Of a stretch of DNA of 64,000 nt, positions 11,905-24,129 are shown piece by piece. The stretch comes from Podospora pseudoanserina. Lineage: Eukaryota; Ascomycota; Sordariomycetes; Sordariales; Podosporaceae. The notes under the pieces are model-generated. The model searched no databases, was not told the origin of the DNA, and saw only the letters and a program-made list of their open reading frames with translations. Positions within the stretch are counted from its first letter, which is position 1. Each line of letters begins with the position of its first letter. The position numbers were made by a program, and so were the translations under genes. Where the stretch lies: assembly GCF_035222485.1 (NCBI RefSeq), contig NC_085920.1:8790001-8854000 (forward strand). Direction: 5' to 3'.

Positions 11905-12748
11905 TTAATGCTGAAACGTGCTCTCCAGACTCTTCAAAAGCTCGCCAAACACGGGCTGCAAAAATACGGTGGCGAAGGAGGCAATGACTGCCACAAGGGC
12001 AAGATGCAGTACTCCAAACGACAGCTGCTTCCGTGTCCTCTGCCCTCCATGTGTGGCGCCAGCGCCTATCATCTTGATGAGAGGTACGATCCCGTCTTCC
12101 TTGGCTGTCTTTCTGGCAATGTCTAAACCTGGCAAACCATCTACACTTTCCGAATTCTTGAGCGCCCAGTACCTTTTTTTCGTCAGAAACACTTTAAAAC
12201 TGTTACGGAAAGAGGTGCGCTTACTTCTCTATGCTCTCCTTGGAATCTCCCTTGTCAAACCTGTCGGCCTTCCTCGCAAAGAATTCGTTCAAGGTTGTTC
12301 GCCAATCTTTGAATTCGAAATAAGGGACAGAGAAGCCACAACTGCTCCCAACCTGGTGCACATGGACAAGAATTATGCTTCTTGCTCCGGGAAGGAGCCT
12401 GACCTCGTGCTTTTTGACAAAAGTATTGAAGGAGTCTGTTCCATTTTCGAGCACTGTGCCGTGGCCGAACAGGCGGACGATGCGTGGTGGCCCTTCAAAT
12501 GCGTTGAACATGACGGTTATCCGTCCGTTATTCTTTTCGTACAGATGAGATATGGTCTCATTGCCGGAACCACTGAGATCGAGGTACCAGAAAGTCTTGG
12601 TGTCGAGGATGCCGAAATAGGGGCCGCCTTTAGGAGATACGTTGACATGTCCTTCCGGCGACAGAGGGGCGGTGGCCACCCAAAACACTTTTTGGGCCAG
12701 TATCCATCTGACAAGCGACTCGGGAATTGTTTCGTAAAACTGTCCCAT
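11905..12748 (-). CDS. pyridoxamine 5'-phosphate oxidase-like flavoprotein
   Basis: Exons 12748-12225 and 12172-11905 (52-bp intron, branch CTGAC close to the acceptor) give 263 aa. The start MGQFYE is the usual one in this fungal family; a second ATG three codons upstream is possible, and the longer open frame begins with GTG. The split-barrel FMN-binding fold is shown by WVATAPLS..GHVNVSPKG near the N-terminus, followed by a conserved YW..KN..S(V/I)DGLPGL segment that spans the splice junction. A hydrophobic C-terminal stretch (about 229-252) may anchor it to a membrane. Family members bind FMN; true PNPOx activity is doubtful. Confidence 0.85.
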
Positions 12749-13350
12749 TGTGAACATGCAATGTGATGACAAGGATATAGAACGGCAAAGGGTGGAAACC
12801 AAACGGTGGGCACGGCTGACCACAGGTGTTCCTGATCGAGGGACCGTAAATCAGGTAGTTTACCAGCGGCGGTAAGTTAGAGGGACTGTGGTGCTATAAG
12901 AATTTGAACAAGCGTGCAGAGAATGAAGATAAAACAACCATCACAGAGCTGGAATAATATGAGCGGACAGCGGGAGCTGTTTGGACATTGATAGCGATGA
13001 ATCACATTGCGACATCGCAGGCAGACATGCCCTGTTGTAAGACGGAGCAACCTGGAAGGCCTGCCCAAGTACAACCCAATAATAGGCCGCTAAGAGCCGC
13101 CCGCCCACATGGTCCTGGACCACCGGGTACAACGTCATCACTCAGCCCTAACCCTGGGCGGTACGGTTTCGTCCCAATCAGAGAATGGCTATCGATAAGG
13201 CGGGTGATGGGAGCGGGGTTGCGCTGCGTACCACTTTGACATCTGCCCAACGACACAAACAGTGATAACCCGATCTCGAAACGACAGCAAAAGTCATAAC
13301 CTTTCAGCATCTCATTAAGCATCTTTACCTGCTTCAAGACTGGGGCCGCG
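12749..13350. other. divergent intergenic region
   Basis: Shared upstream space of the PNPOx-like and zinc-finger-like genes. No motif strong enough to call. Confidence 0.45.
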
Positions 13351-15895
13351 ATGAAGAGCTTTCTCCTCGGCCTGGCCGGCACGCCATCACCGGAACCAGG
13401 GCCTGCCCAAACGGCGCAAGCTCCCGCTCTCAAAAGTGGGACTGACCTGGCCGATGCGATCACCGAAGGCATCAAAAAGCTTTCCACATCAGACCGGCAA
13501 AATGATTCTCAAAACGAGCCGGCAGCTAGCAATAGCCAAGATGAAGCCGCAAAAACAAGGACGGCCTCACCAGACGACCAGGAGGATTGGAGCTCGGGTG
13601 ACGAGACGGTCGTCGAGCAGAGAGTTGCACATCCCAAGCAGGACATGATTGACCACATCATGAAGAGCTTGTGTACTTCCCTCGACACCAAAATCACTGA
13701 GTTGACTCAGTTCGCCAGTCTCGCCAAAACTGAGAAGGCATTCAGTGTCGCCGACTTGCCAGCAGCTCCCAAGAAGGGAAAGACACCTACGGCGGTCAAG
13801 CCTCGAGAGCAGCAGGAAGCCAAAGAGACTCTGAAGGAGGAAAAGAAGAACACCGAGGAGGAGGAAGTACCCAAGCCTATGAAGCTCTCTGACCTGTCCA
13901 AATCGAAGAAGCCAACCTCAACGTCTGCAGCTCCTCCTCCACCTCCTGCCCCAGCCCCCGGTGCTGAGCCTGAACAAGACTTTGCCTCCCTCATGCTAAC
14001 TGCCAAATCTCAACCCTCTGCGGCCTCACCTAGTTTCCCGGCCACCTCTTTTGGCGCATTGCAGTTGGCGAGCATGCCGTTTATGGCCTCGGTCATGACG
14101 AATTTCCCTCAAATCGAACCTTCATCTACTCAGCGGCCTTCCCAAAGCTTTTCTCGTACCATCAGACCGACGCAAACGCCAGCACCATATATCGCACCAG
14201 CCCCAAGCTTGCCTCTATCTCCGGCCCCTTCGCCGCCAGCAGGGGATCACCTATCACCACCATCCTCTGCAAAAAGGAATGCCAAGCGATCATTGGATGA
14301 CGAGCTGCAAGGGCCAACAGCAGCTGATTTGCAGCCTCACTTTGGTCATGAAGAGGTCTATTCACGCAGAATTTCGGGTATTTCGGCTCCTTTTGGGTTT
14401 GGCCGTCCCAGTCCGAGAGCGCCCACTGTATCCTCACAGATGCCACAGTCGCGACAACTTCATACGGCTCCGCAACCTCGCGCACCCAACTTCCCACCAG
14501 GGCCGCCTGCTGCGTCTAGATCGATCCCAAGTGTCGACTCTTTCTTTAACGCCCCTCAACTTCCAAGAGATTCGTTTATTCCAGAGCAAGAATTGTCTCC
14601 CAAAACGGTTGGTGATGTTGCTACGCATGCTACTGCAAGGCGGCATCTCAGTGAAGCCGAGGTGGAGCCACCCGAAGACCACGACGGGAGACGCAAAAAG
14701 GCACGGCGAGCCACGTCTGATAGCCCCGCCGGGCTGATGAGAAGCGGAAACAAGTTTGCCTGTCCCTACTTCAAGCGGAACCCTCGCAAATATCAGAAAT
14801 GGACGTCTTGCCCAGGCCCGGGATGGGAGGAAGTTCATCGAGTCAAGTATGTAATTTCCTCGACGTCGATCTCGTGGTGTCTTTTATTAACCAGACAGCA
14901 GGACTCATCTTTACAGACGACACAGGCTCCCAATCCAGTGTCCTCGTTGTTGGGACACCTTTGAGGAAGATACTATTCTTCAAAATCATCTCCAACAGGA
15001 CCCGCCGTGCACCATGCAGCAAAACAGGATTCCACACGAAGGCTTCACCAAGGATCAGGAAAAGAAATTGCGAAGTCGCAAAAAGGCCCAGCCAAACATG
15101 ACGGATGAAGATAAATGGGTTGAGATCTACATGATCCTGTTTCCAGACGATGATCCAGACTCTGTCCCAACACCATGTCTGTGAACCCCCTAGACCAAAC
15201 TCCGTGCCGAGTTCTCGCGCTGACAAGTTACAGACTACGATGACCAGGACGACGATAACGCTACCCCTGCCTCGGGCTTGGGTTCTGGTTCGAGCGATCT
15301 GGAGGATTATGCAACGTTTCTCAGAAGAGAAATGCCAACTCTTGTTCGTCGTGAGCTCGAGGTGCTCTTTCAAAACGAATCCCGAGATGTTGAGGACAGA
15401 CTTCGATCCAAGGTGGAAGATATCATGGTCGGTCTCCAGCCAAAGCTAATGAACCTTTACCGCCAAAGCCAAATGCCACTCAGCGAATATGGTCCGCCGC
15501 AGGACATTCCTCAATTGCAAATCCCTGCAGATCAACCAGCGCAGTGGGATACTTTGAGCAGCAGCGATCTCGCCACCCCTGCCATGTCGACTGGCACCGG
15601 AACAAGCATTGACCTGGGCACAGGGATGCATCCGACGTCCCCATATCAGCAAATGGCCGGCGGGGAGGGATTTGATTCTACCAATCTCGACTACAGCTCA
15701 TTAGCAGGTCTCGAGTGGGATGGAAACCAGCTGCACTCCAGCACTGGCTATCAGTTTCAACAGCAGGCCCAGAACCTGAATTGGGATCAAGAGTTCAACA
15801 AGTTGCTCAGCCCTGTGGTGTATGCTCCGCTTAATGGAGAACTCAATTTTGCCACTGGGTTTCAGGGAAACTTTCAAGGTTCATACCAGGGGTAA
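13351..15895 (+). CDS. large disordered protein with variant C2H2-type zinc-finger region
   Basis: Three exons, 13351-14846, 14902-15176 and 15234-15895, give 810 aa. The acceptor at 14901 was chosen because it restores the motif VHRVKTHLYRRH; intron 2 uses the unusual donor GTCTGT. Residues 1-465 are Pro/Ser/Lys-rich and probably disordered. A Cys/His block follows: Cys471, Cys487, His501/His506, then CPRC (512-515) and a later H/C pair, as in a fungal family of degenerate C2H2 proteins. Basic KKARR near the block suggests nuclear location. A coiled region and a Gln/Asn-rich tail end the protein. A regulatory role is inferred only. A relative lies at 49875-53497. Confidence 0.8.
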
Positions 15896-16264
15896 AGGGG
15901 GCGAAAACATGACCGGAAAAACTTTGGGTCAATGGTTATGAGTTATGACAGCCTTTCTATATTTTTGTCTGGTGATGAATGATCAGTAGCTGAAGGAATA
16001 CAACAGCGTACATTTCCTATTTGAGTAGCTCGGGGTCGCATTGCCAGTGTCTTGTTGGTAGCGAAATAGCCGCCGGATATACTACCTTGCCTTGGTGCCG
16101 CGTGAAGCATTCAGCTAGCACATGGTTGATATTTGGGTCTAGCAATGCTCCCGCTGTGGAACCACTATGGACAGATTGCACTTCTGCTATTTGATAACAA
16201 TGTCCTATCCAGCCGCTCGTGTCTTCGTGTCTATTGAATTTCACCTGACATCAAGCAAGTCACA
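15896..16264. other. intergenic region
   Basis: 3' flank of the zinc-finger-like gene and promoter of the SET gene. Nothing else seen. Confidence 0.4.
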
Positions 16265-17632
16265 ATGGCACTCTCAAGCATCTTATCTCTTGTCCTTCTA
16301 GCATCGGCAGGCAAGGCGAAACAAACAACAGCAGCTGGGTTTCCCCCTGCAAAACAGCAATGTCCTCATCATCCAGCAGGCCGCTTGGAAACAGCTGCGC
16401 TGCTACCGGTTTGTCCACTTCCAGGGCACATTGGCGTCCTGTCCGATGAAAGCTCCAATGCCATCGCGTGGGACTACCCACCCAAGTGCATTTCACCTCC
16501 AGCAAAAGACAATACAACCGTCCCAAGAATTGACTGCCTGTTCACTTCGACCACCTTTCGCAATGGCCACGGCATCAGCTTGGTTTCTTCCACACTGACA
16601 ACATCTCATATTGTCGGTGTTGGCTCATTTGATGATGAGGCCCCTCCGCTTGGGGTGCAGCGCCGCGAGAATCTCGGTCCTGCCTACGAGATTGTCCCGG
16701 TGGAAGGAAAAGGGTTGGGTGTTGTTGCCAAGCGCAAGATCAAGCGTGGAGAGATTGTCATGTCTGACTACCCTTCCCTACTTATTGGGACAGGCTTCTT
16801 GGGCACCGCACAGCCCCATCATAGGAGACGGATGCTCAAGCAAGCCATCAACCAGCTTCCCGATAAATTGAGGTCCAAGGTCAGGGGTTTGTCGAGAGGA
16901 GCAGAAAAGTACGAGGTGGACGCCATCTTGGGACCGAATGCCAATACGGTCATGATTGGAGAGCAAGACGGGGAGCAAATGCATGTCGGCCTGTTTGCTG
17001 AGGCTGCGAGGATAAACCATGGCTGCAGACCAAACGTTCACTCAAGGTTCTCGGAGAGGAGGTTGACAATGGAGATCATGGCTCATGTAGCCATCGAGCC
17101 GGGAGAGGAGATCTTGATGAGCTGTAAGTGCTGGACTATAGGGTGTTCAACACACATGCATATTGCTAACTGACATGTGATAGATGTGCCCATCACAACT
17201 GTCCGTGATGAAAGACGAAAGTATCTCAAAGACCATTGGGGATTTGACTGCAAGTGTCAACTGTGTACCGGTACGAAGAATGATATTGAGGAGTCAGAGT
17301 TCTATCGACGCCGCCAAAAGAGTCTCAAGGAGAGTATTGAGAGCGCGCGTGCCGAAGGGTTCTTCAAGGATGCCATTGTCATGAGCGGTGAGTGGCATGA
17401 GTTTAGCGAGTGGGACATGGTTCCCCCCCTTGCGCCTGAGTATCATGATAGCCTGGCAAACTTGCATTACGCAAATGGGGATTTGTTCAATGCGACAAGA
17501 TATGCGAGGATGGCATATGATGGGTGGGTGAGGTTTGGCAGTGTGGATGATGAAAAGTTGGAGCATTCGAGAACGGTGCTGGCAAAGATTGAAAAGGAGT
17601 TTGAGAAGAGTTTGAAATTTGAGAAGGACTAA
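16265..17632 (+). CDS. SET-domain protein with signal peptide
   Basis: Exons 16265-17123 and 17184-17632 (60-bp intron, CTAAC/CTGAC branch) give 435 aa. The first ~18 residues form a clear signal peptide, followed by a ~110-residue Cys- and Pro-containing lumenal-type region. The SET core starts near residue 140 (GKGLGVVAKRKIKRGE), holds the cofactor-binding NHGCRPN (251-257; many relatives have NHSC) and GEEILMSY across the splice site, and is followed by CKCQLC as a post-SET cluster. SET proteins methylate lysine. A secreted or ER-lumenal SET protein is odd for a histone enzyme but this group is common in filamentous fungi. The substrate is unknown. Confidence 0.87.
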
Positions 17633-18157
17633 CAACTAGGCGTGTATATTCTTTGGTTGAGATTTAAAATTTCATTCTTCTTGCCTGTTTGTTGATCACC
17701 GGAGCCAAAAGTCATCGCCGAAAGAGAACCACAAAGCCCAGCCACACAGTTTGGTTGTCCACCACATCGGCTTATTATAGGAATACCTGTGTCGATCATC
17801 ACATTTGTAAATATACCTTCCTAATAGACAAATCCCATGCATCGGTTCCGGCACCGGAGGCACGGGACAGATGCAAGAGGGGTTACATTGGTAGCTCAGC
17901 TCTACTTTACATGTATCGAAAGTGACAGAGGCAACCATTGTGTACAACCCTCATTATTCTACAAATAGCTTATGGTCTATGCTGGCTTGGTATGTGTCCT
18001 GCCATTGTTGCAATCAGCTTACAAGATCATGCTGTAAGCCACGGGGTACTTGGGGAATGGTCCTAACGCCATGTATAAGGAGCTGATGCACAGGGCTAAT
18101 TTGTCACAGCATCTCACAACCTGGAAATCAGTGAAGAGCCGACTTGAAGATTTCAGC
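17633..18157. other. intergenic region
   Basis: Promoter of the FAD oxidase and 3' flank of the SET gene. No other feature seen. Confidence 0.4.
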
Positions 18158-20148
18158 ATGTGGTCTGTTACTGCGATAATCATTGCCACGCTTTTCGCGC
18201 AGGTGGCAATAGGTCAACCTCCGAATAACTCCCACTTTTCAGATGTCGACATCGACACTGTGGCTTCAGGGATCTTGGGCAACCGAGGACCATCCACCAA
18301 ACCAACATCGCGTTGCAAAGCCTTCCCCGGAGAAACCGCGTGGCCATCTGTTTCGGATTGGGCCAGTTTAAATCGCACTCTAGGTGGGGTTTTGCTCAAC
18401 CCTTCCCCCCCAGCCTCGGTGTGCTATCCGACTTCAGCAAGCTTCAACACCACGGCATGCAACTTTTTGTTTAATAGTGCTAGTCAAAGCACTTTCTGGT
18501 TTGATGATCCAGTCACTGTTCAAGGGACCTGGCCTCAGGGTTTGACATGCCCCCTCGTGAGGAACCCTCAAGCTAATGCCACCTGTACGAGGGGAGGTTA
18601 TCCTGTTTACGTGGTCAATGCTACACAACCAAAGCATGTTCAGTCAGCGGTGAATTTTGCAAGAGAAAAGAACGTTCGGCTGATAATCAAGTATGTTTAC
18701 TTGGCCGTCCTGCATCTGTGTCTGTGCCTCCTGCTGATTGACGCATAGAAACACGGGTCATGACTTTCTTGCTCGCAACATCGGTGCGGGATCTCTGAGC
18801 ATTTGGACCCATAATCTGAGAGGTTTTGAGTTCATATCAGATTATAAGCAACCCGGAGGACGTTACCGAGGTCCAGCTGCGTGGGTTGGCGCTGGACTAC
18901 AGGTCTATGACGCGTTTAGATATGCACTGGCGCACAACATCACTCTACCTGCTGCTTCTTGTCTAACCATCGGGTCTTACGGAGGTTGGATATCGGGTGG
19001 AGGCCACTCCCCTTTATCATCCAAGTATGGCCTAGGAGTAGACCAGGTTTTGGAGCTCAAGGTTGTGACAGCCGACGGAAAATATGTTACAGCAAACCCG
19101 ACCAAAAACGAGGATCTGTTCTTTGCTTTGCGAGGTGGTGGAGGCAGTGAGTGTTTTGCGTCTGCTGTACAAAGTATGCCACCGAAGCTAACAGACAAAC
19201 CAAGGCACATATGGAGTGATAACCTCGGCCATTGTGAAAGCCCATCCTGCCATCAATCTGACCATCGCGTCCTTCAACTTCAATCTTGGCAACACACCTT
19301 CTTCGAGCCCCCCCTCAAATCCAACTATTACCAACAGCACTGCATTTTGGCTAGGCTTCAACGCTATCTTTGCTTTTGCAATTCCTGTTGTAGATGCAGG
19401 GGGTTATCTCTGGACAAATGGACTGCCTTCTGGTCCTGGCTTCGCCATGCAAGTCCAGGTGCAGATGCCGGGCTTGTCTCCAGGTGAAGCACTTGCTTTT
19501 ACCCAACCTCTCCTGGATGAGCTGAACGGCCTTGGGATACCTGTTGCAAACATCACCGTCCGCACGCAGGTTTACAGCAGCCAATCGTCGACCGGAGCAG
19601 GCGGTGCTCCAGGTGCAGGTGGATATTTTGCTTCTCGTCTGTTCCCGCGGGCGGCATACGTTGATCCTGTCCTATTCTCCAAAGCCATGAACGCCTCACG
19701 AGTACTGGTTGAAGCGGGATATACGTTTCATGGACTCAACATGGCTCCCACGCTCGAAGCAGCAGGCCACCCTTACCCAGCAGGCGTCAACCCCGTATGG
19801 AGAGAAAGTGTCATGCACGCTGACATATTCGGATTCAGCAAGCTCAATCTTGGAACAGCCACTGATCAGCAGGTCATTGCAGCCCAGCTTGCTCTGACAC
19901 AACTGATGGAGCCCCTCAAGAAGGCAACGCCAGGGGGAGGAAGCTACCTCAACGAAGGGGATCCTCATGAGCCGAACTGGCAACAGTCATTCTATGGGGA
20001 CAATTATTCAAAACTTGTCAGGGTGAAGAAGACTCGAGATCCTTGGGGTGTATTTTGGGCGCTGACCACCCCGGGAAGTGAAGAATGGAAGATTGAGGGA
20101 GAAGGGGGCCTTTTGTGGAGGCAGAATGGTCGACTTTGTAGGGTGTAA
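18158..20148 (+). CDS. secreted BBE-type FAD-linked oxidoreductase
   Basis: Exons 18158-18690, 18749-19146 and 19205-20148 (two 58-bp introns) give 624 aa. The ATG at 18158 is chosen because it begins a good signal peptide (ending near VAIGQ); the longer frame has a non-ATG start. The PCMH-type FAD domain shows KNTGHD (His182, the usual covalent FAD attachment site) and [19 protein letters not shown]. The C-terminal BBE motif [14 protein letters not shown] is intact. The family oxidises alcohols, sugars or amines with O2 outside the cell; the closest style is the fungal isoamyl-alcohol-oxidase-like group. Many N-glycosylation sequons fit secretion. Confidence 0.9.
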
Positions 20149-20814
20149 AGGTGTCAATGTTTGGAACATTGTTTATTGCGGCATGCTCTTCGAGGGAAAC
20201 AATTCGAAGATAGGTACCCACTCCACATGAGTGAAAGTTAAGAAGCTGAACTTGACCAGACTCTGGTGTTTTACCGACATGGTATTTCATCTCTGCGTTT
20301 TCCTCCAACCCAGGAGGTGCATTTGGCCGAAGGATTGGCCAATCAATCTTCTCATCCGTCCCACCTGCATTATGTGCTTGGCGACGATGCAACGCGATTG
20401 ACACGTGCAGAAGAATGTGCATTTAATTGACCGTAGCATTCTCTAAGCTTATCCTTGCAAATGGAACCGTCCGCTCTCCGTCCCCCACCTCGGGTATACC
20501 GGACTAGATTGGAAAAGGAAGCAGCCCAACCGTCGTCGATGTATATGGGAACAAGGTGGCAGGGAGACATGCCGATAACGCTGCGAATGCTCACTTTATT
20601 GGATCCCGTGTAGACGGCCCTTGCCATCGGGGAGGAAGAGATGGAAACTCCAAGACGCAGTAAACCGAGACCCCGGAAAGATGGATGCAACTCTGTCTTG
20701 TGCAAGCACGTGGCAAGGACTCGCCTTGTTCATAAAGATCATCTCCCCGCTCCCACCCAGACGTGATAGTTACTCGCCCCAGGTACCTTGTTTCCCCTGT
20801 GCCAAACCACCACC
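20149..20814. other. intergenic region
   Basis: Promoter side of the GDPD-like gene. Small open frames without domains only. Confidence 0.4.
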
Positions 20815-22135
20815 ATGGCGACCTTCCAGAAGCTTGCGATCCTTTGCCTCGGTGCTTCCACTGTGCTTGCCGCCCCTAGCGACAAGCACAACGGCAAGAA
20901 GACACCCAAGGTGTCGCCCATCAAGCAGATCTCTCTCGGACCGCGCCCCTACTGGCTCGTGGATCAGATGGACGAGGGGCCTCTCAAGAAGAAGCTCGCC
21001 TCTTGTTCAGAGAAGAGGATGAAGCCCAGCGACTGGAGCATTTCTCACCGTGGCGGTGGCACCCTTCAGTTCCCGGAGCATACCTACGACTCAATTATTG
21101 CTGGTGTCAGTGTTGCCCATTCACCCCTTAGGAAGAAGCTGTCTAACTCGAGCCCCTAAACAGACCAGAATGGGAGCCGGCATTCAGGAATGCGATGTCA
21201 CCTTCACCAAAGACCTTCAACTCGTCTGCCGCCATGCCCAATGTGACTTGCACACCACAACCAACGTCGTTTCTCTTCCTGAACTTAATGCCAAGTGCAC
21301 CACCCCCTTTCAGCCTGCGTCTGGGGACAGGCCTGCTAAGGCCAAGTGTTGCACTTCGGATTTCACTTTGGCAGAGATCAAGACGCTTTGTGCAAAGATG
21401 GACGCCTCGGATCCGAAAGCAACAACCCCGGAGGAGTATCTTGGTGGCACAGCAAGCTGGAGGACCGACCTCTACGCCAAAACCTGTAGCGAGGTGCCTA
21501 CTCTCAAGGAATTCATCTCTCTGGTTGACGATCTCGGTCTCAAGTTCACCCCTGAGTTGAAGGCCCCAGAGGTGCCCATGCCCTTCAACGGCGGCAACTA
21601 CACCCAGGCGGCCTATGCCCAACACATGATTGATGAGTTCAAGGCGGCCGGTATCAAGCCAGAGAGGGTGTGGCCACAATCTTTTGTGTATGAGGATGTC
21701 CTGTACTGGCTAAAGGCTGAGCCAAAATGGGGAAAGCAAGCCGTGTTGCTGGACGAGAGCGGCGATGAGCCAGGTACATTCCCCTCTGCCGTCGCGAGGC
21801 TCAAGGAGTACAAGAAGGCCGGTGTCAGGATTGTCGCTCCTCCTCTGCCCTACTTGGTCACCGTTGATAAGAAGGGGAAGATTGTGCCCAGCAGCTATGC
21901 CATCGAAGCCAAGAAACAGAAACTCGACATCATTACGTGGAGCTTGGAGAGGAGCGGTTGGCTTGGTGACGGCAGCGGAGGAGGATATTACTATGCAAGC
22001 GTGGCCAATGTGACCAATGGCGAGGGAGATGTGTACAATCTGTTACATGTATTGGCTCAGGATGTGGGAGTCATTGGCGTCTTTTCTGATTGGAGTGCCA
22101 CGGTCACATACTATGCCAATTGCTTCGGCCTGTAG
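20815..22135 (+). CDS. secreted glycerophosphodiester phosphodiesterase-like protein
   Basis: Exons 20815-21105 and 21164-22135 (58-bp intron with donor GTCAGT, phase 0) give 420 aa. A signal peptide covers residues 1-20. All GDPD signature residues are present: His78-Arg79 in SHRGGG, PEHT (87-90), Glu106 and Asp108 in IQECDV just after the splice site, and His121 in CRHAQCD. The C-terminal half continues the TIM barrel (ELKAPE, ITWSLER, IGVFSDW). The enzyme would split glycerophosphodiesters to glycerol-3-phosphate and an alcohol, in the secretory pathway or outside the cell. Start in a CACCATGG context. Confidence 0.9.
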
Positions 22136-22602
22136 TCGACCAAGCAACATACACGAGTATGAGCGAACTTGATCATATCTACATGTGCCTACTGTTTTTG
22201 AGCCGTTCCATGTTCCTGTGATCACAGCTCGCCATCGACCGTCAGCCCAACTTTATTTGGTATTATCAATCGGTCTGTTGAGAAGCTCAGCCTATGATGT
22301 TCAAGATCAGATGGAAAAGAACCTACTCCAGATACATGTACCTATGTACCCAAGGAGGAATATAAACCAAGATCTTGACGCCAATCAGGATCGCCGCTTG
22401 ATGGCCTGGTGACCAATGCTTCAGGCTCCAACAGCTCTTGGAATAAAAAGACCAATGAAAATGGGCTCAAGAACAGGCAGCTTCTTGGTGTGGGGTAAAA
22501 AGTAGACGTCTGCCTTCTGAGCCGTATTAGAGGTAGTATAAGGAGACCACTCATTCCTCGACACAAGCACTCAATATTACATCCAACTTCAACCTCAACA
22601 AC
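22136..22602. other. intergenic region with TATA-like site
   Basis: A TATAAG-like sequence about 70 bp before the AAA gene start (near 22538) and an A/C-rich leader ending in CAACATGG are visible. Nothing else recognised. Confidence 0.35.
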
Positions 22603-24129
22603 ATGGACACCATTGGCAAGAACGAAAACCCTGCTCTGGCCTTTGAAGGCTGGACAGAGCATGCAAGTCGAGATCGCATCAGCACCGATACCAAGGTACA
22701 CCAGCTGCTCAGCGCTGCATACCCAGGTCACCATGTTACACGCACACAAACATCGTCCTGTGATCTTTTGGGTTTCGCTGACGCCGGCTACGCAACCAAA
22801 ACCCCGGATCGTCCACGTGGCTACGACGCTATTCGCAAGTTTGTGGCCCCGAAACTTCGATACGAAAAGGGCAATGACAAACTTGAAGATGAGGTACGCT
22901 TTGGTGCCTGGAAATACGATTGGGAAAGCCACCAATTCCTGGTATATGAATTGTCATTCAGGGACTACCTGCTGAGCCGGGTCATACGGTTTCTCTATGT
23001 GATAACACCTCCTTCCGTGGACGGCGCGGTGGACATTGATGGCCACCATCCCAAGACCGATGAGCTTCTTCTGGTAGCCGGGAAGTGGACGAAGGAGATG
23101 CACGATGAAATATGGGTATTTGACAACCAGCAGTGGAGGAAGGATAAGGATTTATACCGGAGTGTTCTTGGAGCGTCGTGGGACGATGTCATTCTTGACC
23201 CGAGCATAAAGTCGAGCCTGGCTCAAGATGTCGAGTCCTTCTTTAACAATCAGTATTTTTATAAGACACTCCGGGTGCCATGGAAGCGCGGTGTGATTCT
23301 TCATGGGGTACCGGGGAATGGCAAGACCGTGTCTATCAAGGCAATCATCAACTCATTGGCGGCACGCAATCCTCCGGTCCCCGCCATGTACGTGAAATCG
23401 CTCGACGGATGTTCGCACCCAAAAGTCGCCATGCAGGAAATCTTTTCCAAGTCACGAATCGTCGCTCCATGCCTTCTGATCTTTGAGGACCTCGACAGCC
23501 TGGTCGAGGACAAGACACGCAGCTACTTCCTCAACGAGGTTGATGGACTTGACTCCAACGAGGGCATCCTAATGATAGGCTCGACCAATCACCTTGAAGG
23601 GATCGATGCGGCTATCACAAAACGACCCAGCCGCTTTGACCGTAAATACCACTTCAAGGTTCCGGACCACGCCTTGCGGATGGTTTACTGTCACCATTGG
23701 CGCGAGAAAGTGCTGGATTCCCCTGCGCTTGCCTTCCCCATGGAACTGTGCTCTGTGATAGTAGATCTCACGGATGGCTTCAGCTTTGCTTATATCAAAG
23801 AGCTCTTCATCTCGTCTTTGCTTATGTTGGCCGGGGGTACTCGTGACATCGAGGCTGGGGGCGACAACATCTCAGGAGCAGCGTTGGATTCAAGCTCTGA
23901 CGAGAACGAGGACAGTGCCAGCTCTAACAAACCCGGACGCGTCATGCCTGCAGTGACAATTCCCAAGGAACTCGAAGGAGATCCCTTGCTTGCTGTTATC
24001 CTGGCTGAAGCCAAGTTGCTCTGGGAGCAAATGGAGAACGAGGAGACAGACGCCGTGAAGCGTAAAAAGGCAGCAACAGTATGCGCTCCGAGGCTGCCAG
24101 ATTTTGTCTTTGGACTGCGTGATGATTGA
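22603..24129 (+). CDS. AAA+ ATPase, intronless paralogue
   Basis: One exon of 508 aa. It has the same layout as the protein at 4258-5904: a ~230-residue N-terminal region, RVPWKRG before the P-loop, Walker A GVPGNGKT (235-242), Walker B FEDLDSLV (from 294), STNH sensor region, and the arginine-finger region RPSRFDRK (from 341), then DLTDGFSFAYIKELF. The two share the long SYFLNE(I/V)DGL block, so they are homologues. Both introns of the other copy are missing here. The tail holds an acidic Ser/Asp/Glu insert (about 425-445). ATP-driven remodelling is expected; the partner is unknown. Confidence 0.88.
   Translation: MDTIGKNENPALAFEGWTEHASRDRISTDTKVHQLLSAAYPGHHVTRTQTSSCDLLGFADAGYATKTPDRPRGYDAIRKFVAPKLRYEKGNDKLEDEVRFGAWKYDWESHQFLVYELSFRDYLLSRVIRFLYVITPPSVDGAVDIDGHHPKTDELLLVAGKWTKEMHDEIWVFDNQQWRKDKDLYRSVLGASWDDVILDPSIKSSLAQDVESFFNNQYFYKTLRVPWKRGVILHGVPGNGKTVSIKAIINSLAARNPPVPAMYVKSLDGCSHPKVAMQEIFSKSRIVAPCLLIFEDLDSLVEDKTRSYFLNEVDGLDSNEGILMIGSTNHLEGIDAAITKRPSRFDRKYHFKVPDHALRMVYCHHWREKVLDSPALAFPMELCSVIVDLTDGFSFAYIKELFISSLLMLAGGTRDIEAGGDNISGAALDSSSDENEDSASSNKPGRVMPAVTIPKELEGDPLLAVILAEAKLLWEQMENEETDAVKRKKAATVCAPRLPDFVFGLRDD

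Noticed and set aside
12221-12823. Longer start of the PNPOx-like protein
   Set aside because: The extension begins at GTG; family pattern and ATG support MGQFYE at 12748.
18050-18157. Longer start of the FAD oxidase
   Set aside because: Begins at TTG and would bury the signal peptide; ATG at 18158 preferred.
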